A stretch of DNA of 64,000 nt from an uncultured Fluviicola sp. (GCF_946478805.1 NZ_CAMLDC010000021.1:12652-76651); one strand, 5' to 3'; counted from the stretch's first letter, positions 8,579-17,279 are shown. The notes: generated by a model from the letters alone, not told the origin. Made by a program: numbers and translations.

Positions 8579-9775
8579 TTAATTCATTTTTGAAAGTTTC
8601 CCGGCAGGATCAACCCGATAATTTATAAACCCGTTTTCAGTTTCCTCCACCACTATTTTTTCATCCGGTTTGATTTCAAAGAAACGGTATTCAGTCAGGA
8701 TTTTTCCATTTCCATCCATCAAGGCAAAATTGTAGTTGCTGTTTTCATTTTCGTTATCGGATTTTCGTTGAACAGCATACAGTTGATCCGTTCCTTCAGA
8801 ATAAAGTGCGATCACTTGTTGAAATCCATTTCCGCCGATCAGCTGACCGATCGAATTCATGACACCCATAAATTTCTCTTCGATGACCTCGGAATCAATC
8901 TCCGAATCCATAGTTGTAACCAATGAATCGTATTGGGAAAGTTCCTCTGCTTTCTGCGCAATGGCCAATTTAGGCAACGTTGAAGCCAAAGTGGAACGAA
9001 GGTTTGAACCGGCTTCGAATACAAACTGGCCGTTCCCGACGGAATGGATGCTTTTAAAGATCGGAGGGAGGAGGATGGTTCCCTTTGTATCGATGACGCT
9101 TGTTTGATTGTGGAAAAAGACTTGTGCATACCCGTATTGAAAATCATCGGCAGAGGTGAATCGTTCCTTGATTTCGAAATCGCCTTTCCGATCAATAAAA
9201 CCGATCAGGTTGGATTTGCTCGCTGCTGCCAATCCTTCTGAAAAAGGCGCTGCATATAGGAATTTGTGCTCAATCACCACATGGTTTTTCTTATTGATAA
9301 AACCATATTTCCCGTTCAACTTGGTAAGAAAAAGCGATTCGGTGGGTGCAAACATCTCGTCGTATTCAAAAGGAATAATGATTCGGCCCAAGGTGTCAAC
9401 CAATCCGAATTTCTTATCCTTGTTTTGTGACCCGATAATCAATCCATCTTCCAAGGAAAGTAAACTGTTGAATTGACAAGGAAGCACCATTTTGAATTGA
9501 TGGTCATAATACCCCAACGAATAGGAGCGCTCGAAACCGTTTGATTTATTGATCTTGAAAACAAACAAACCCAAGTCATTTTCGATGATACGGCTGTAAA
9601 CAAAAGGAACTTTCGTCTGGCCTTTTTCCGTGATTACTCCATATTGTCCTGCAGCATTTTTAGAAATGAAGCAGGTTCCGTTGTAAATGGCTTTGTGATC
9701 CATCTCTTCCTCAAATTGCGCAAGAGAAAAGAAGGATTTGAAAATGATGAATCCTATTAAAATGAATCGGTTCAA
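8579..9775 (-). CDS. WG-repeat protein, secreted
   Basis: 398 residues with an N-terminal signal peptide ending around S-L-A-Q. At least five degenerate WG repeats are visible (G-Q-Y-G-V-I-T, K-K-F-G-L-V-D, G-K-Y-G-F-I-N, N-L-I-G-F-I-D, T-S-V-I-D), each followed about ten residues later by an I/V-P-x-x-F/Y segment. WG-repeat proteins are frequent in Bacteroidota and have no assigned biochemical role. The last third lacks repeats. The start codon overlaps the stop of the upstream AI-2E-family gene by 4 bp, so it is co-translated with that permease. It converges on the OstA-like gene with only 10 bp between stops and no terminator there. Confidence 0.8.
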   Translation of the reverse strand: MNRFILIGFIIFKSFFSLAQFEEEMDHKAIYNGTCFISKNAAGQYGVITEKGQTKVPFVYSRIIENDLGLFVFKINKSNGFERSYSLGYYDHQFKMVLPCQFNSLLSLEDGLIIGSQNKDKKFGLVDTLGRIIIPFEYDEMFAPTESLFLTKLNGKYGFINKKNHVVIEHKFLYAAPFSEGLAAASKSNLIGFIDRKGDFEIKERFTSADDFQYGYAQVFFHNQTSVIDTKGTILLPPIFKSIHSVGNGQFVFEAGSNLRSTLASTLPKLAIAQKAEELSQYDSLVTTMDSEIDSEVIEEKFMGVMNSIGQLIGGNGFQQVIALYSEGTDQLYAVQRKSDNENENSNYNFALMDGNGKILTEYRFFEIKPDEKIVVEETENGFINYRVDPAGKLSKMN

Positions 9776-10830
9776 TGCTCTATTTCTCCTTTCTCGGATA
9801 GAATTATTGCGATTCCTCGCGTGGATTTGAACTTGGAAAAGACAATGACCATGATCACGGTGATCGGGACACTGAGGAACATACCCGGCAATCCCCAGAT
9901 GAATCCCCAGAAACCGAGTGCCAGAATCACAACAAGCGGGCTTACGTTCATAGTATTCCCCATGATTTTTGGTTCTACAATATTTCCGGCGATGAATTGA
10001 ATGGAGCCGACACTAAACAGGATAATGAGTGATTCGCTATAGCCTCCGAATTGGATGATGGAAAACAGTGCGGGAAGAAAGGAGCTGATCAATACTCCGA
10101 AAAAAGGAATAAAGCTGAAAACGAAGACCAATAATGCCCAAAAGAACGGTGCATTTAGCCCGGTTAATGTAAAAATAGAATAGGCAATGGTGGATGAAAT
10201 GAGCGCAATGAGCGATTTGATTCCCAAATAATTCGTGATGGCCTTTTCAATTCTTTGAGTAATTTGGAGACGTTCATCGTACGCATCCTGGTTGGGGTAC
10301 ATGGCTTTTACCTTGTTCTTGAAAGACGATTCTTCCATGATGATGAAGAGCATGTAAATCAAAACAATCACAACATTGGAGATAACAGTCTGTAAAGATG
10401 TAATGACGGAAGAGATGTATTTATTGATCAAATCATTCGAATTGAAGCTCTTTGTAATGTCTTCGATTTTGTAAGATGAAAGGCTGTCAAATTCTTTCAT
10501 GATTGTTGTGAAGTTCTTGTTGTAGACGTCGTAGTATTTGATCAATTCCTGGATGTTCCGTTCGAAAATGAAACCGATTATCCAAATCAGGAAAAATAAA
10601 ATAGTGGTACTAAACAATGTTTTGAGCCATTTTGGAAACCACTTGTCTTTTAATCGGATGATATAGAAAAGTGAACGGATCTTACGCATCAAGAGCCACA
10701 GGATAATCCCGAAAATGAGCGGGATAATCAGACTTCGGCCCAGATACAGGATAATTACGGCAATGGAAAAAATGATCAGCGCATGGCTTGTTGTCTGTAC
10801 TTTCGGTATTTTCTGAGAAGTATTTTCCAT
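9772..10830 (-). CDS. AI-2E transporter family (PerM-type) membrane protein
   Basis: 352 residues with about eight hydrophobic segments: paired helices near the N terminus, one near residue 65-80, one at 150-165, and a dense C-terminal set from 205. The region around F-I-P-F-F-G-V-L-I-S and I-V-E-P-K-I-M-G is the family signature. Members act as exporters or ion-coupled permeases; substrates vary (AI-2, Na+/H+ exchange) and cannot be assigned here. First gene of a two-gene unit with the WG-repeat protein. The hairpin at 10893-10938 separates it from fadA. Confidence 0.88.
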   Translation of the reverse strand: MENTSQKIPKVQTTSHALIIFSIAVIILYLGRSLIIPLIFGIILWLLMRKIRSLFYIIRLKDKWFPKWLKTLFSTTILFFLIWIIGFIFERNIQELIKYYDVYNKNFTTIMKEFDSLSSYKIEDITKSFNSNDLINKYISSVITSLQTVISNVVIVLIYMLFIIMEESSFKNKVKAMYPNQDAYDERLQITQRIEKAITNYLGIKSLIALISSTIAYSIFTLTGLNAPFFWALLVFVFSFIPFFGVLISSFLPALFSIIQFGGYSESLIILFSVGSIQFIAGNIVEPKIMGNTMNVSPLVVILALGFWGFIWGLPGMFLSVPITVIMVIVFSKFKSTRGIAIILSEKGEIEH

Positions 10831-10892
10831 ATTTCTTTCGAAATTAAGAAAAAGCTCGGTGCAATTTCGATTTTAGAAAATTATAACAGGAA

Positions 10893-10938
10893 AAACGCCA
10901 TTTGTCGTCCCATATTTATAGGGAAACAAATGGCGTTT
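10893..10938 (-). terminator. Large hairpin terminator downstream of fadA
   Basis: A 13-bp perfect stem (10893-10905 with 10926-10938) encloses a second TCCC/GGGA stem (10908-10911 with 10921-10924). On the minus strand it ends in a short T run, so it should close the fad operon before the AI-2E permease gene. Confidence 0.85.
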
Positions 10939-10956
10939 CGATTCGGTTAAAGGAAC

Positions 10957-12135
10957 TTATTTCAACAACTCAATTACTCCTGCTGCACCTTGTCCGGTTC
11001 CAACACACATAGTTACTATTCCGTACTTTTGTTTTCTTCTGCGCAGCTCATTGATCATCTGAACAGTCAGTTTTGCTCCGGTACATCCAAGCGGGTGACC
11101 CAATGCAATTGCTCCACCGTTTACATTTACAATATCCGGGTTCAAACCAACTTCACGAATGACAGCCAATGATTGAGATGCAAATGCTTCGTTCAACTCG
11201 AATAAGTTGATGTCGTTCAGGTTCATTCCGGCTTGTTTCAAAGCTTTTGGAATAGCATCTACCGGGCCGATTCCCATAATGCGCGGTTCCACACCTGCGA
11301 CGGCATAGCTTACCAAACGAGCGATCGGTTCGATGTTTAATTCTTTCACCATTTTCTCGGACATGACCAGCACGAATGCTGCTCCGTCGGAAGTCTGAGA
11401 GGAATTCCCGGCTGTTACACTTCCTTGTGCATCAAAAACGGGACGCAGTTTACCCAAACCTTCAATAGTTGAAACACGTGGACCTTCATCCGTGTCGACA
11501 TTGTATTTTTTAACTTGTCTTTTTTCGTTTTCATCCAGGAAGATATTTTCCACTTCAATCGGAACAATATCTTCCTTGAATTTTCCATCCGCGATTGCTT
11601 TCAAGGCTTTCTCATGAGAATGTAACGAAAAAATATCCTGGTCTTCACGACTGACGTTGAATTGCGTAGCTACTGCCTCGGCCGTTAATCCCATTCCCCA
11701 ATACCAGGTCGGATTTTCTTTTGCAACTTTCGGATTCGGGACAATTCTCCAACCTCCCATTGCCATTATTGACATGGATTCGACTCCGCCCGCAATAATA
11801 CAGTCTGCCATTCCGGCTTCAATTTTTGCCTGGGCGATTGCGATGGTTTCCAAACCGGATGAACAATACCGATTCACGGTCATTCCCGGAACCTTGTCTG
11901 TATTCAGACTCATCAAAGAGATCAAACGCCCGACGTTCAGTCCTTGTTCGGCTTCCGGAGTGGCATTTCCAACGATCACATCGTCGATCCGCGTTTTTTC
12001 TAATTGAGGAACGCTTGCAACCAAGTGCTCAATCACACGGGCTGCCAAATCATCAGGTCGGAAGAATCTGAATCCTCCTTTTCCTGCTTTTCCTACTGCT
12101 GAGCGGAATCCCGCTACGATATATGCTTTACTCAT
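10957..12135 (-). CDS. fadA: Acetyl-CoA C-acyltransferase (3-ketoacyl-CoA thiolase)
   Basis: 392 residues from the ATG at 12135; the frame is open to 12168, but the conserved N terminus M-S-K-A-Y-I-V-A-G-F-R starts here. The enzyme catalyses the last step of beta-oxidation, thiolytic cleavage of 3-ketoacyl-CoA. The nucleophilic Cys91 is in R-Y-C-S-S-G-L-E-T, the active-site His347 in G-H-P-L-G-C-T-G, and the second Cys377 in M-C-V-G-T-G-Q-G. It is the last gene of the minus-strand unit marR - fadN-like - four-helix gene - fadA, and a hairpin terminator follows it. The small gene and repeats between it and fadN may affect their coupling. Confidence 0.95.
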   Translation of the reverse strand: MSKAYIVAGFRSAVGKAGKGGFRFFRPDDLAARVIEHLVASVPQLEKTRIDDVIVGNATPEAEQGLNVGRLISLMSLNTDKVPGMTVNRYCSSGLETIAIAQAKIEAGMADCIIAGGVESMSIMAMGGWRIVPNPKVAKENPTWYWGMGLTAEAVATQFNVSREDQDIFSLHSHEKALKAIADGKFKEDIVPIEVENIFLDENEKRQVKKYNVDTDEGPRVSTIEGLGKLRPVFDAQGSVTAGNSSQTSDGAAFVLVMSEKMVKELNIEPIARLVSYAVAGVEPRIMGIGPVDAIPKALKQAGMNLNDINLFELNEAFASQSLAVIREVGLNPDIVNVNGGAIALGHPLGCTGAKLTVQMINELRRRKQKYGIVTMCVGTGQGAAGVIELLK

Positions 12136-12147
12136 TTTTTTAGATTT

Positions 12148-12212
12148 GAGACGAAAGACGAAAGACAAAAGACTTTAATTCATTTCTTTTGCTTTAGTCT
12201 CGTCGTCTTAAT
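12148..12212. repeat. GAC-rich repeat, left flank of the four-helix-bundle gene
   Basis: Three spaced GACGAAA/GACAAAA units (about 12148-12175) are followed after a short gap by the opposite-strand TTTAGTCTCGTCGTCTTAATT, making an imperfect inverted repeat. Same family as 12565-12605 and 43483-43553. Confidence 0.6.
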
Positions 12213-12558
12213 TATTAATTTTTTGTTTGAATCCAGTTATCATTCGTTGTAAGTTTTGACACTTTTCAATAATTAATTCATTATCTATTTGAAATAGATC
12301 CTGAGCAATTATCAACTGAGTTTCCAATTCAAAACTTGATCCCAAAGCGATGTCTAAAAAGTGCGAAAATTCTTTAATAGAACTGCGACTGCTTCCTTCT
12401 GCAATATTTGACGGAACAGAAACTGCGCATCTAGTTATCTGTGACTTCAATCCGAAACGCTCGTCCACAGGAAATAAGGCGATAATTTCATAAACTTCCT
12501 TTACGATGTTCATGGATTGTATCCAAATTTCCAGTTTTCTAAAATTATGTTTCGACAT
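12208..12558 (-). CDS. Four-helix-bundle protein (23S rRNA intervening-sequence / S23 family)
   Basis: 116 residues from ATG 12558; a TTG at 12567 is possible. The family signature is clear: F-R-K-L-E-I-W near the N terminus, F-P-x-x-E-R-F-G-L, Q-I-x-R-C-A-V-S-V-P-S-N-I-A-E-G, and a C-terminal Glu/Leu-rich helix. Such proteins were first noticed encoded in intervening sequences of bacterial 23S rRNA genes, and they resemble the bAvd accessory protein of diversity-generating retroelements. Their function is unknown; they form small alpha-helical oligomers. Here the gene sits inside a fatty-acid oxidation operon between fadN and fadA and is bounded on both sides by GAC-rich repeats, which suggests insertion as a unit. 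Confidence 0.88.
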   Translation of the reverse strand: MSKHNFRKLEIWIQSMNIVKEVYEIIALFPVDERFGLKSQITRCAVSVPSNIAEGSSRSSIKEFSHFLDIALGSSFELETQLIIAQDLFQIDNELIIEKCQNLQRMITGFKQKINN

Positions 12559-12564
12559 TTTAAT

Positions 12565-12605
12565 CAAGTCTTTAGTCTATCGTCTCAGGTCTTCAGTCTT
12601 TTTAA
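12565..12605. repeat. GAC-rich repeat, right flank of the four-helix-bundle gene
   Basis: CAAGTCTTTAGTCTATCGTC and the following CAGGTCTTCAGTC are reverse-strand copies of the AGAC-rich unit. GTCTATCGTCT (12575-12585) is the exact reverse complement of AGACGATAGAC at 43498-43508. It lies between the four-helix gene start and the fadN stop. Confidence 0.6.
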
Positions 12606-15007
12606 TTCCTCAAAATTCTCCCAGATTTCACCAAACTTTCCAAACGTTCCAAAGTCTTGCGTTGCTGACACAATTCCACAAATGCTTTGCGCTCCAGGTC
12701 CAATAAATATTGCTCGGAAACCACCGTGTTTTCGCTTAGATCGCCACCGCACATAACCCAGCCCAATTTCTCAGAAATAACTTGGTCGTGTTCTGACATG
12801 TAGTGTCCTGATTTCATCGAATTTGCACCGACATAAATGATTCCCAGCCCTTCCTGGCCAAGAACGGTGATGTTCTTTTCTCTTTTTGGAGCGATGTATC
12901 CTTTATTTGCCAATTCCAAAGCCGCAGCTTTTGCCTGGGTCAATTGATATTCGCGTGAAACAACCACTTCGTCAGTTCCAGGGCGTAAATAACCTAAGTC
13001 AAATGCTTCATAAGCAGAAGTGGAAACTTTCGCTTGTCCGATTGAAAGGAAACGTTCGCGCAACCTGTTGATCTTGATATCTCCCTCTTTCAATTCTTCC
13101 GAGAAACGTTTAGCGAATTCTTTAGAACCACCACCACCCGGTATCAATCCGACTCCAAATTCAACCAAGCCCATATAAAGTTCGGCATGAGCTACCACTT
13201 TATCCGAATGCATGGATAATTCACAGCCACCACCCAAAGCCATATTGTGCGGAGCAACTATCACTGGAATATTTGAATAACGAACACGCATCATGGTATC
13301 CTGGAATGCTTTTACGGCAAAATTCAATTCATCATAATCCTGTTCGGCAGCCATCATGAAGATCATCCCTACGTTTGCTCCGGCAGAGAAGTTTCCGCCT
13401 GTATTGGAAATAACCAAGCCTTTGTAATCTTTTTCAGCGAGTTCGATGGATTTATTGATTCCCTCGATTACACCACCACCGATCGTATTCATTTTCGTAT
13501 GGAATTCCAGGTTCAGGATCCCATCGCCCAAATCCACCAAGGTAACATCCGAATTCCCCCAAACTTTGTTGGTCTCGCGCAGAGCATCCAGCATCACTAA
13601 GTGCTCCGTACCCGGAATAATTTGATAAGTTTTTGAATTGATGTCGTAGTAATATTTCTTACCGCCTTCGGACTTGTAGAACGAATTATTTCCGGCAGCA
13701 ACAAGTTCTTTAACCCATTCCGCAACGACATATCCTTCACTTTCCGCCAATTCAATTCCTTTCTTGACACCGATCATATCCCAGTTTTCGAAAGGTCCAT
13801 AAGTCCAGGCGTAACCGGAACGAATAGCATCATCGATACTGAAAAGTACATCTGAAATTTCAGGTACACGTTGAGAAATATATGCAAATAGGGAAGCGTA
13901 GTGTTTTCTCAATAAATCTCCGGCTTTTGATTTATCCTGCAATAACATGCCTAATCGGGTTTTTAGATCCGGAGCCTGTTTTGCCATTTCCAGCACTGGG
14001 AATTTAGCCTTCTGCATCGGGCGGTATTCCAATGTTTCCAAATCAAGCGCAAATCGGTTGACATTACCGGAGGCATCTTTTTCCTTATAGTAGAATCCTT
14101 TTTTGGTCTTGTCTCCCAGGAATTTATTTTCGATAAGGAAGTTCAATACTTTCGACTCCTTTAAATCCTTTACCATTTGGTCGTTTGGTAGATTAGCCTG
14201 CAAACCTTTGGTAACATTATAGGCGGTATCCAAACCTACCAAATCGCCCAACTTAAAAGTTCCGGTTTTAGGTCGTTCAAGAATTGCACCGGTTAACGAA
14301 TCCGCTTCTTCGATGCTCAGGCCAAGTTCCTGGGTTAATTCCATGACTTTCGCCATCGAATAAACTCCGATACGGTTTCCGATGAAGCCTGGAGTATCTT
14401 TACATAAGACAGTTTTCTTTCCAAGGATTTTGGAACCGAAGGTCATATAGAAATCAATGATCTCAGGAGCCGTTTCTTTTGTTGGAATGACTTCCAATAA
14501 AGGCAAATATCTTGGAGGATTGAAAAAGTGAGTTCCTGCGAAATGTTTTTTGAAGTCATCCGATCTTCCGTCCAACATCAGGTGAATCGGAATTCCGGAA
14601 GTATTGGTGGAGATCAATGTTCCTGGTTTACGGAATTTCTCCACATTCGTAAATACCTGTTGCTTGATATCAAGACGTTCGATAACGACCTCAATGATCC
14701 AATCGACCTCGGCAATTTTGGTCATATCGTCTTCAAAGTTCCCCGTCTGGATACGCGAAGCAAAAGACTTGCGGTAAATAGGCGAAGGATTGGATGTTAA
14801 AGCAAACTGCAAGGCATCATTTACAATGCGGTTCCTTACAGCTTTACTTTCAAGTGTGAGTCCTTTTGCTTTTTCAGCATCATTGGGTTCTTTTGGAAGG
14901 ATGTCAAGAAGAAGAACTTCGCACCCGACATTGGCAAAGTGACAAGCAATTCGGGATCCCATAACTCCTGATCCTAAAATCGCGACCTTTTTAATGTGTC
15001 TATTCAT
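12602..15007 (-). CDS. fadN: 3-hydroxyacyl-CoA dehydrogenase / enoyl-CoA hydratase, FadN-type fusion
   Basis: 801 residues from ATG 15007; the frame stays open to 15052, but the NAD-binding fold begins at residue 8 of this start. The Rossmann motif is G12-S-G-V-M-G17. Hydroxyacyl-CoA dehydrogenase domains occupy roughly residues 1-420. The enoyl-CoA hydratase domain is at the C-terminal side, with N-F-S-A-G-A-N and G-G-G-C-E-L-S followed by E-F-G-V-G-L-I-P-G-G-G-G. This order (dehydrogenase first) is that of Bacillus FadN, the reverse of E. coli FadB. It performs the two middle steps of fatty-acid beta-oxidation. The MarR-family gene lies 41 bp upstream and fadA downstream, giving a compact degradation operon. 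Confidence 0.93.
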   Translation of the reverse strand: MNRHIKKVAILGSGVMGSRIACHFANVGCEVLLLDILPKEPNDAEKAKGLTLESKAVRNRIVNDALQFALTSNPSPIYRKSFASRIQTGNFEDDMTKIAEVDWIIEVVIERLDIKQQVFTNVEKFRKPGTLISTNTSGIPIHLMLDGRSDDFKKHFAGTHFFNPPRYLPLLEVIPTKETAPEIIDFYMTFGSKILGKKTVLCKDTPGFIGNRIGVYSMAKVMELTQELGLSIEEADSLTGAILERPKTGTFKLGDLVGLDTAYNVTKGLQANLPNDQMVKDLKESKVLNFLIENKFLGDKTKKGFYYKEKDASGNVNRFALDLETLEYRPMQKAKFPVLEMAKQAPDLKTRLGMLLQDKSKAGDLLRKHYASLFAYISQRVPEISDVLFSIDDAIRSGYAWTYGPFENWDMIGVKKGIELAESEGYVVAEWVKELVAAGNNSFYKSEGGKKYYYDINSKTYQIIPGTEHLVMLDALRETNKVWGNSDVTLVDLGDGILNLEFHTKMNTIGGGVIEGINKSIELAEKDYKGLVISNTGGNFSAGANVGMIFMMAAEQDYDELNFAVKAFQDTMMRVRYSNIPVIVAPHNMALGGGCELSMHSDKVVAHAELYMGLVEFGVGLIPGGGGSKEFAKRFSEELKEGDIKINRLRERFLSIGQAKVSTSAYEAFDLGYLRPGTDEVVVSREYQLTQAKAAALELANKGYIAPKREKNITVLGQEGLGIIYVGANSMKSGHYMSEHDQVISEKLGWVMCGGDLSENTVVSEQYLLDLERKAFVELCQQRKTLERLESLVKSGRILRN

Positions 15008-15048
15008 AATTGATTTTTTAATTGAATCCGCTTTGACGGATATATATT

Positions 15049-15495
15049 TCACTCTGATGGATTCGAGTTTTCCTCGTCCAGGATTTCTTGAATTTGATTG
15101 ACCACCGACTCGAAAATGTCGATGTGTTCTTTTGGAATACGCTCAATCACCTTGTTGTTGAATTCGAAAACGACATCACGTGCGATGTAACGTGCTTTCA
15201 ATCCTTCATCTGTAAGGAAAATTCGAACGATTCGTTTGTCCAGTTTGTCTTCTTCGCGGCGAATGAACCCTTTTTCTTCCATTGTTTTCAATGTTCTTGA
15301 AAGACTGGTCGGTTCCATTCCCATTCTAGGGCCTAATTGAGTGCTTGGAGTTCCTTCCCGATCAATATGAAGAAGGATAAAACCAACAGACATACTAATT
15401 CCATAGCTGTTTGCTCGTTGGTTATACATGCGCGACATTTTGTGCCATGTTAATCGAACATCTAAGTCGATGAGGTATTGGGGTTTATTTTGCAT
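15049..15495 (-). CDS. MarR-family transcriptional regulator
   Basis: 148 residues with the MarR winged-helix layout: an N-terminal dimerisation helix, then a recognition region with M-E-P-T-S-L-S-R-T-L-K-T-M-E-E-K-G-F and the wing D-K-R-I-V-R-I-F-L-T-D-E-G. MarR proteins bind palindromes and release DNA on binding small ligands. As the first gene of the fadN/fadA unit it is likely its repressor, with an acyl-CoA or fatty acid as a possible ligand (inference). An AT-rich upstream stretch (15500-15550) contains ACTATGTATGCATAATA, a plausible operator region. Confidence 0.9.
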   Translation of the reverse strand: MQNKPQYLIDLDVRLTWHKMSRMYNQRANSYGISMSVGFILLHIDREGTPSTQLGPRMGMEPTSLSRTLKTMEEKGFIRREEDKLDKRIVRIFLTDEGLKARYIARDVVFEFNNKVIERIPKEHIDIFESVVNQIQEILDEENSNPSE

Positions 15496-15570
15496 ACTGT
15501 GAACTTGACACGAATATACAAAATAATACTATGTATGCATAATAAAAATGCTATTTTTTTTGCGAGGGTA

Positions 15571-15978
15571 TTACCAGAGTTCTGGGTGGCGGAAAACAGT
15601 TCCGTTAAATCTAGCAATAATTTTTTGATTTTGGTTATAAACAATTGATTCATAGCGTCCAATTGTTTTTCCGCAGTTGATTTCCTTGCAGATAACGAGG
15701 AGTTCATCATTTACCGATACAGGTGCAATGTGTGCGATTGAGGTTTCAATGCTTACTGCTTTTTGCCCACGACTATTTGCTGCGAAGGCCAATGCGGAAT
15801 CTGAAATGGAATAGGAAATACCACCGTGAGCAGTTTGATGTCCATTCACCATTTCAGGACGAACAGTCATGGATAATTTACAATATCCGCGACCAACTTC
15901 AAGAATTTGGATGCCTAACCAGTGTGAAAAGGCATCCTTACTCATCATTTCATTGACAATATCTTGAGGTTCTTTCAT
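15571..15978 (-). CDS. paaI: PaaI-type hotdog-fold acyl-CoA thioesterase
   Basis: 135 residues, the size of a single hotdog domain. The PaaI signature is visible: N-G-H-x-x-x-H-G-G-x-x-Y-S-x-x-D-S-A-x-A-F-A-A-N-S-R-G, carrying the catalytic Asp on the central helix. PaaI hydrolyses hydroxyphenylacetyl-CoA-type thioesters and frees CoA when ring-cleavage intermediates stall. Other paa-like genes (paaG, paaH) lie 43 kb away, and I see no ring-epoxidase genes here, so substrate assignment is by family only. It starts 6 bp after the stop of the acidic unknown gene and probably shares its transcript. Confidence 0.85.
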   Translation of the reverse strand: MKEPQDIVNEMMSKDAFSHWLGIQILEVGRGYCKLSMTVRPEMVNGHQTAHGGISYSISDSALAFAANSRGQKAVSIETSIAHIAPVSVNDELLVICKEINCGKTIGRYESIVYNQNQKIIARFNGTVFRHPELW

Positions 15979-15984
15979 TTTTTA

Positions 15985-16461
15985 TTAGTCCAATGATCTT
16001 GAAAGTAGTGAAATCATTGCTAAAATGACAATGAACAATTGTGTTGCTGTTTCATCATCCAGAGTCACACCTTCGGCGTCTTCCATTCCAATTTCCATTG
16101 CCATGAATTTCACTAAGTCGGGTTGATCTGAAAACTCTTCCAAAATAGCCTCGTCTTCATTTTCAAAGTACTCATCCAATAACTGGAAATAAGGCTCTTC
16201 AAAACTGTCGATTAACTCATCGGTCACGCTTTTCGGGTGCAATCCAGCTTCAGAATATGCCTCCAAAACCACTGTGAAGTAGTAAATCAACAAACTTTCT
16301 AATCCTTCGTTCTGATATTCCTGAGCTGCAGACATGATATATCCCAAAAGCACAGGTTGTGCAGTTGTTTGCGCTTCGGATAACCTGTCTAATGCATTAT
16401 CATCTAAGCTATCAACTTTTTGGATAGCTGCTTCAATATGTCCTATGGAGACTTGTGCCAT
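15985..16461 (-). CDS. Acidic protein of unknown function
   Basis: 158 residues, strongly acidic through the middle (many Glu/Asp between residues 100 and 135), predicted helical, with a hydrophobic C-terminal helix (L-F-I-V-I-L-A-M-I-S-L-L). No signal peptide and no motif I recognise. A TACATTTG box (minus strand, 16479-16486) lies just upstream of its ATG, and it leads directly into the PaaI gene. Confidence 0.7.
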   Translation of the reverse strand: MAQVSIGHIEAAIQKVDSLDDNALDRLSEAQTTAQPVLLGYIMSAAQEYQNEGLESLLIYYFTVVLEAYSEAGLHPKSVTDELIDSFEEPYFQLLDEYFENEDEAILEEFSDQPDLVKFMAMEIGMEDAEGVTLDDETATQLFIVILAMISLLSRSLD

Positions 16462-16478
16462 GTATAATTATTTTGGGA

Positions 16479-16486
16479 CAAATGTA
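16479..16486 (-). promoter_or_regulatory. Putative -7 box for the acidic protein/paaI unit
   Basis: On the minus strand TACATTTG, an exact TAnnTTTG match 17 nt before the start at 16461. Confidence 0.55.
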
Positions 16487-16589
16487 CAGTAATCTTTAAA
16501 GAAATACTTCCATTTGTGCTTTTCATTTCCTGGAAATTGTGTTGTCGAAAATCTATAAAAATCAACAACTTTGCGAATTGGATAAATAC

Positions 16590-16597
16590 TATCTTTG
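16590..16597 (+). promoter_or_regulatory. Putative -7 box very close to a start codon (leaderless candidate)
   Basis: TATCTTTG ends only 4 nt before the ATG at 16602. If functional, the mRNA would be leaderless or nearly so. A weaker box (CAACTTTG, about 25 nt upstream) could serve instead. Confidence 0.45.
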
Positions 16598-16601
16598 AAG
16601 C

Positions 16602-17276
16602 ATGGCATTTTTTACAAAAGACTATCTTGATTTCTTTATTGAATTAGCTGCTAACAATAATAAAGATTGGTTTGATCTGAACAGGAAGCTTTATGAGAAT
16701 TCGGTAAAGAAACCTTTCGCAGATTTTGTCCAGGCTTTTATCAATCATTTGGCGAAGTCACATCCAGGTTTTAAAGACCTGACGGCATCAGAATGCATTT
16801 TTAGAATCAATAGGGATATCCGTTTCTCAAAAGACAAGACGCCTTATAAATTGATGTGTTCTGCTGTTGTTGCGCCAAATGGCAAGAAGTCCAAGAGTAT
16901 TCATGGAGTTTATTTTGAATTCGGACCGGAAGAAGTACGTGTTTATGGTGGTGTTTATGAAATTGAAAAAGACGATTTATTTTTAGTTCGTGAAGGAATT
17001 GCTCATAATCTGAAAGAATTCAATACATTGATCACAGACAAAAAATTTGTGGAGGTGTTTGGTGAGATTCGGGGAGAGCGAAATAAGATCGTTCCTAAAG
17101 AATTCAAGGAAGAAGCCGAAAAGCAGCCGTATATTTTAAATAAGCAATGGTATTTCTTTACCAAATTTGATGCGGAGTTGATCTTGAAAGAGAATCTGAT
17201 GGAAACATTAGATAACTGTTTTCAGGTCGGTTTACCGCTTGAAACATTTTTTAATAAATTTATTCAAAGACCCTAA
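16602..17276 (+). CDS. DUF2461-family protein
   Basis: 224 residues, full length for DUF2461 (TIGR02453) proteins. Signatures include the N-terminal F-F-x-x-L-x-x-N-N-x-K-x-W-F pattern, F-R-I-N-R-D-I-R-F-S-K-D-K-T-P-Y-K, and a G-V-Y-x-E motif in the middle. Cytoplasmic, with no known activity. It ends 3 bp before the DPP-IV-like gene and probably shares its transcript. Confidence 0.85.
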   Translation: MAFFTKDYLDFFIELAANNNKDWFDLNRKLYENSVKKPFADFVQAFINHLAKSHPGFKDLTASECIFRINRDIRFSKDKTPYKLMCSAVVAPNGKKSKSIHGVYFEFGPEEVRVYGGVYEIEKDDLFLVREGIAHNLKEFNTLITDKKFVEVFGEIRGERNKIVPKEFKEEAEKQPYILNKQWYFFTKFDAELILKENLMETLDNCFQVGLPLETFFNKFIQRP

Positions 17277-17279
17277 TTT

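Noticed and set aside
12148..12605. Four-helix-bundle gene plus repeats considered as a diversity-generating retroelement
   Set aside because: No reverse transcriptase, template repeat or variable repeat is nearby; only the bAvd-like fold resemblance supports it.
15462..15710. 82-residue frame overlapping the marR and paaI genes
   Set aside because: Spans the AT-rich intergenic region and overlaps two supported genes in another frame; no start context.
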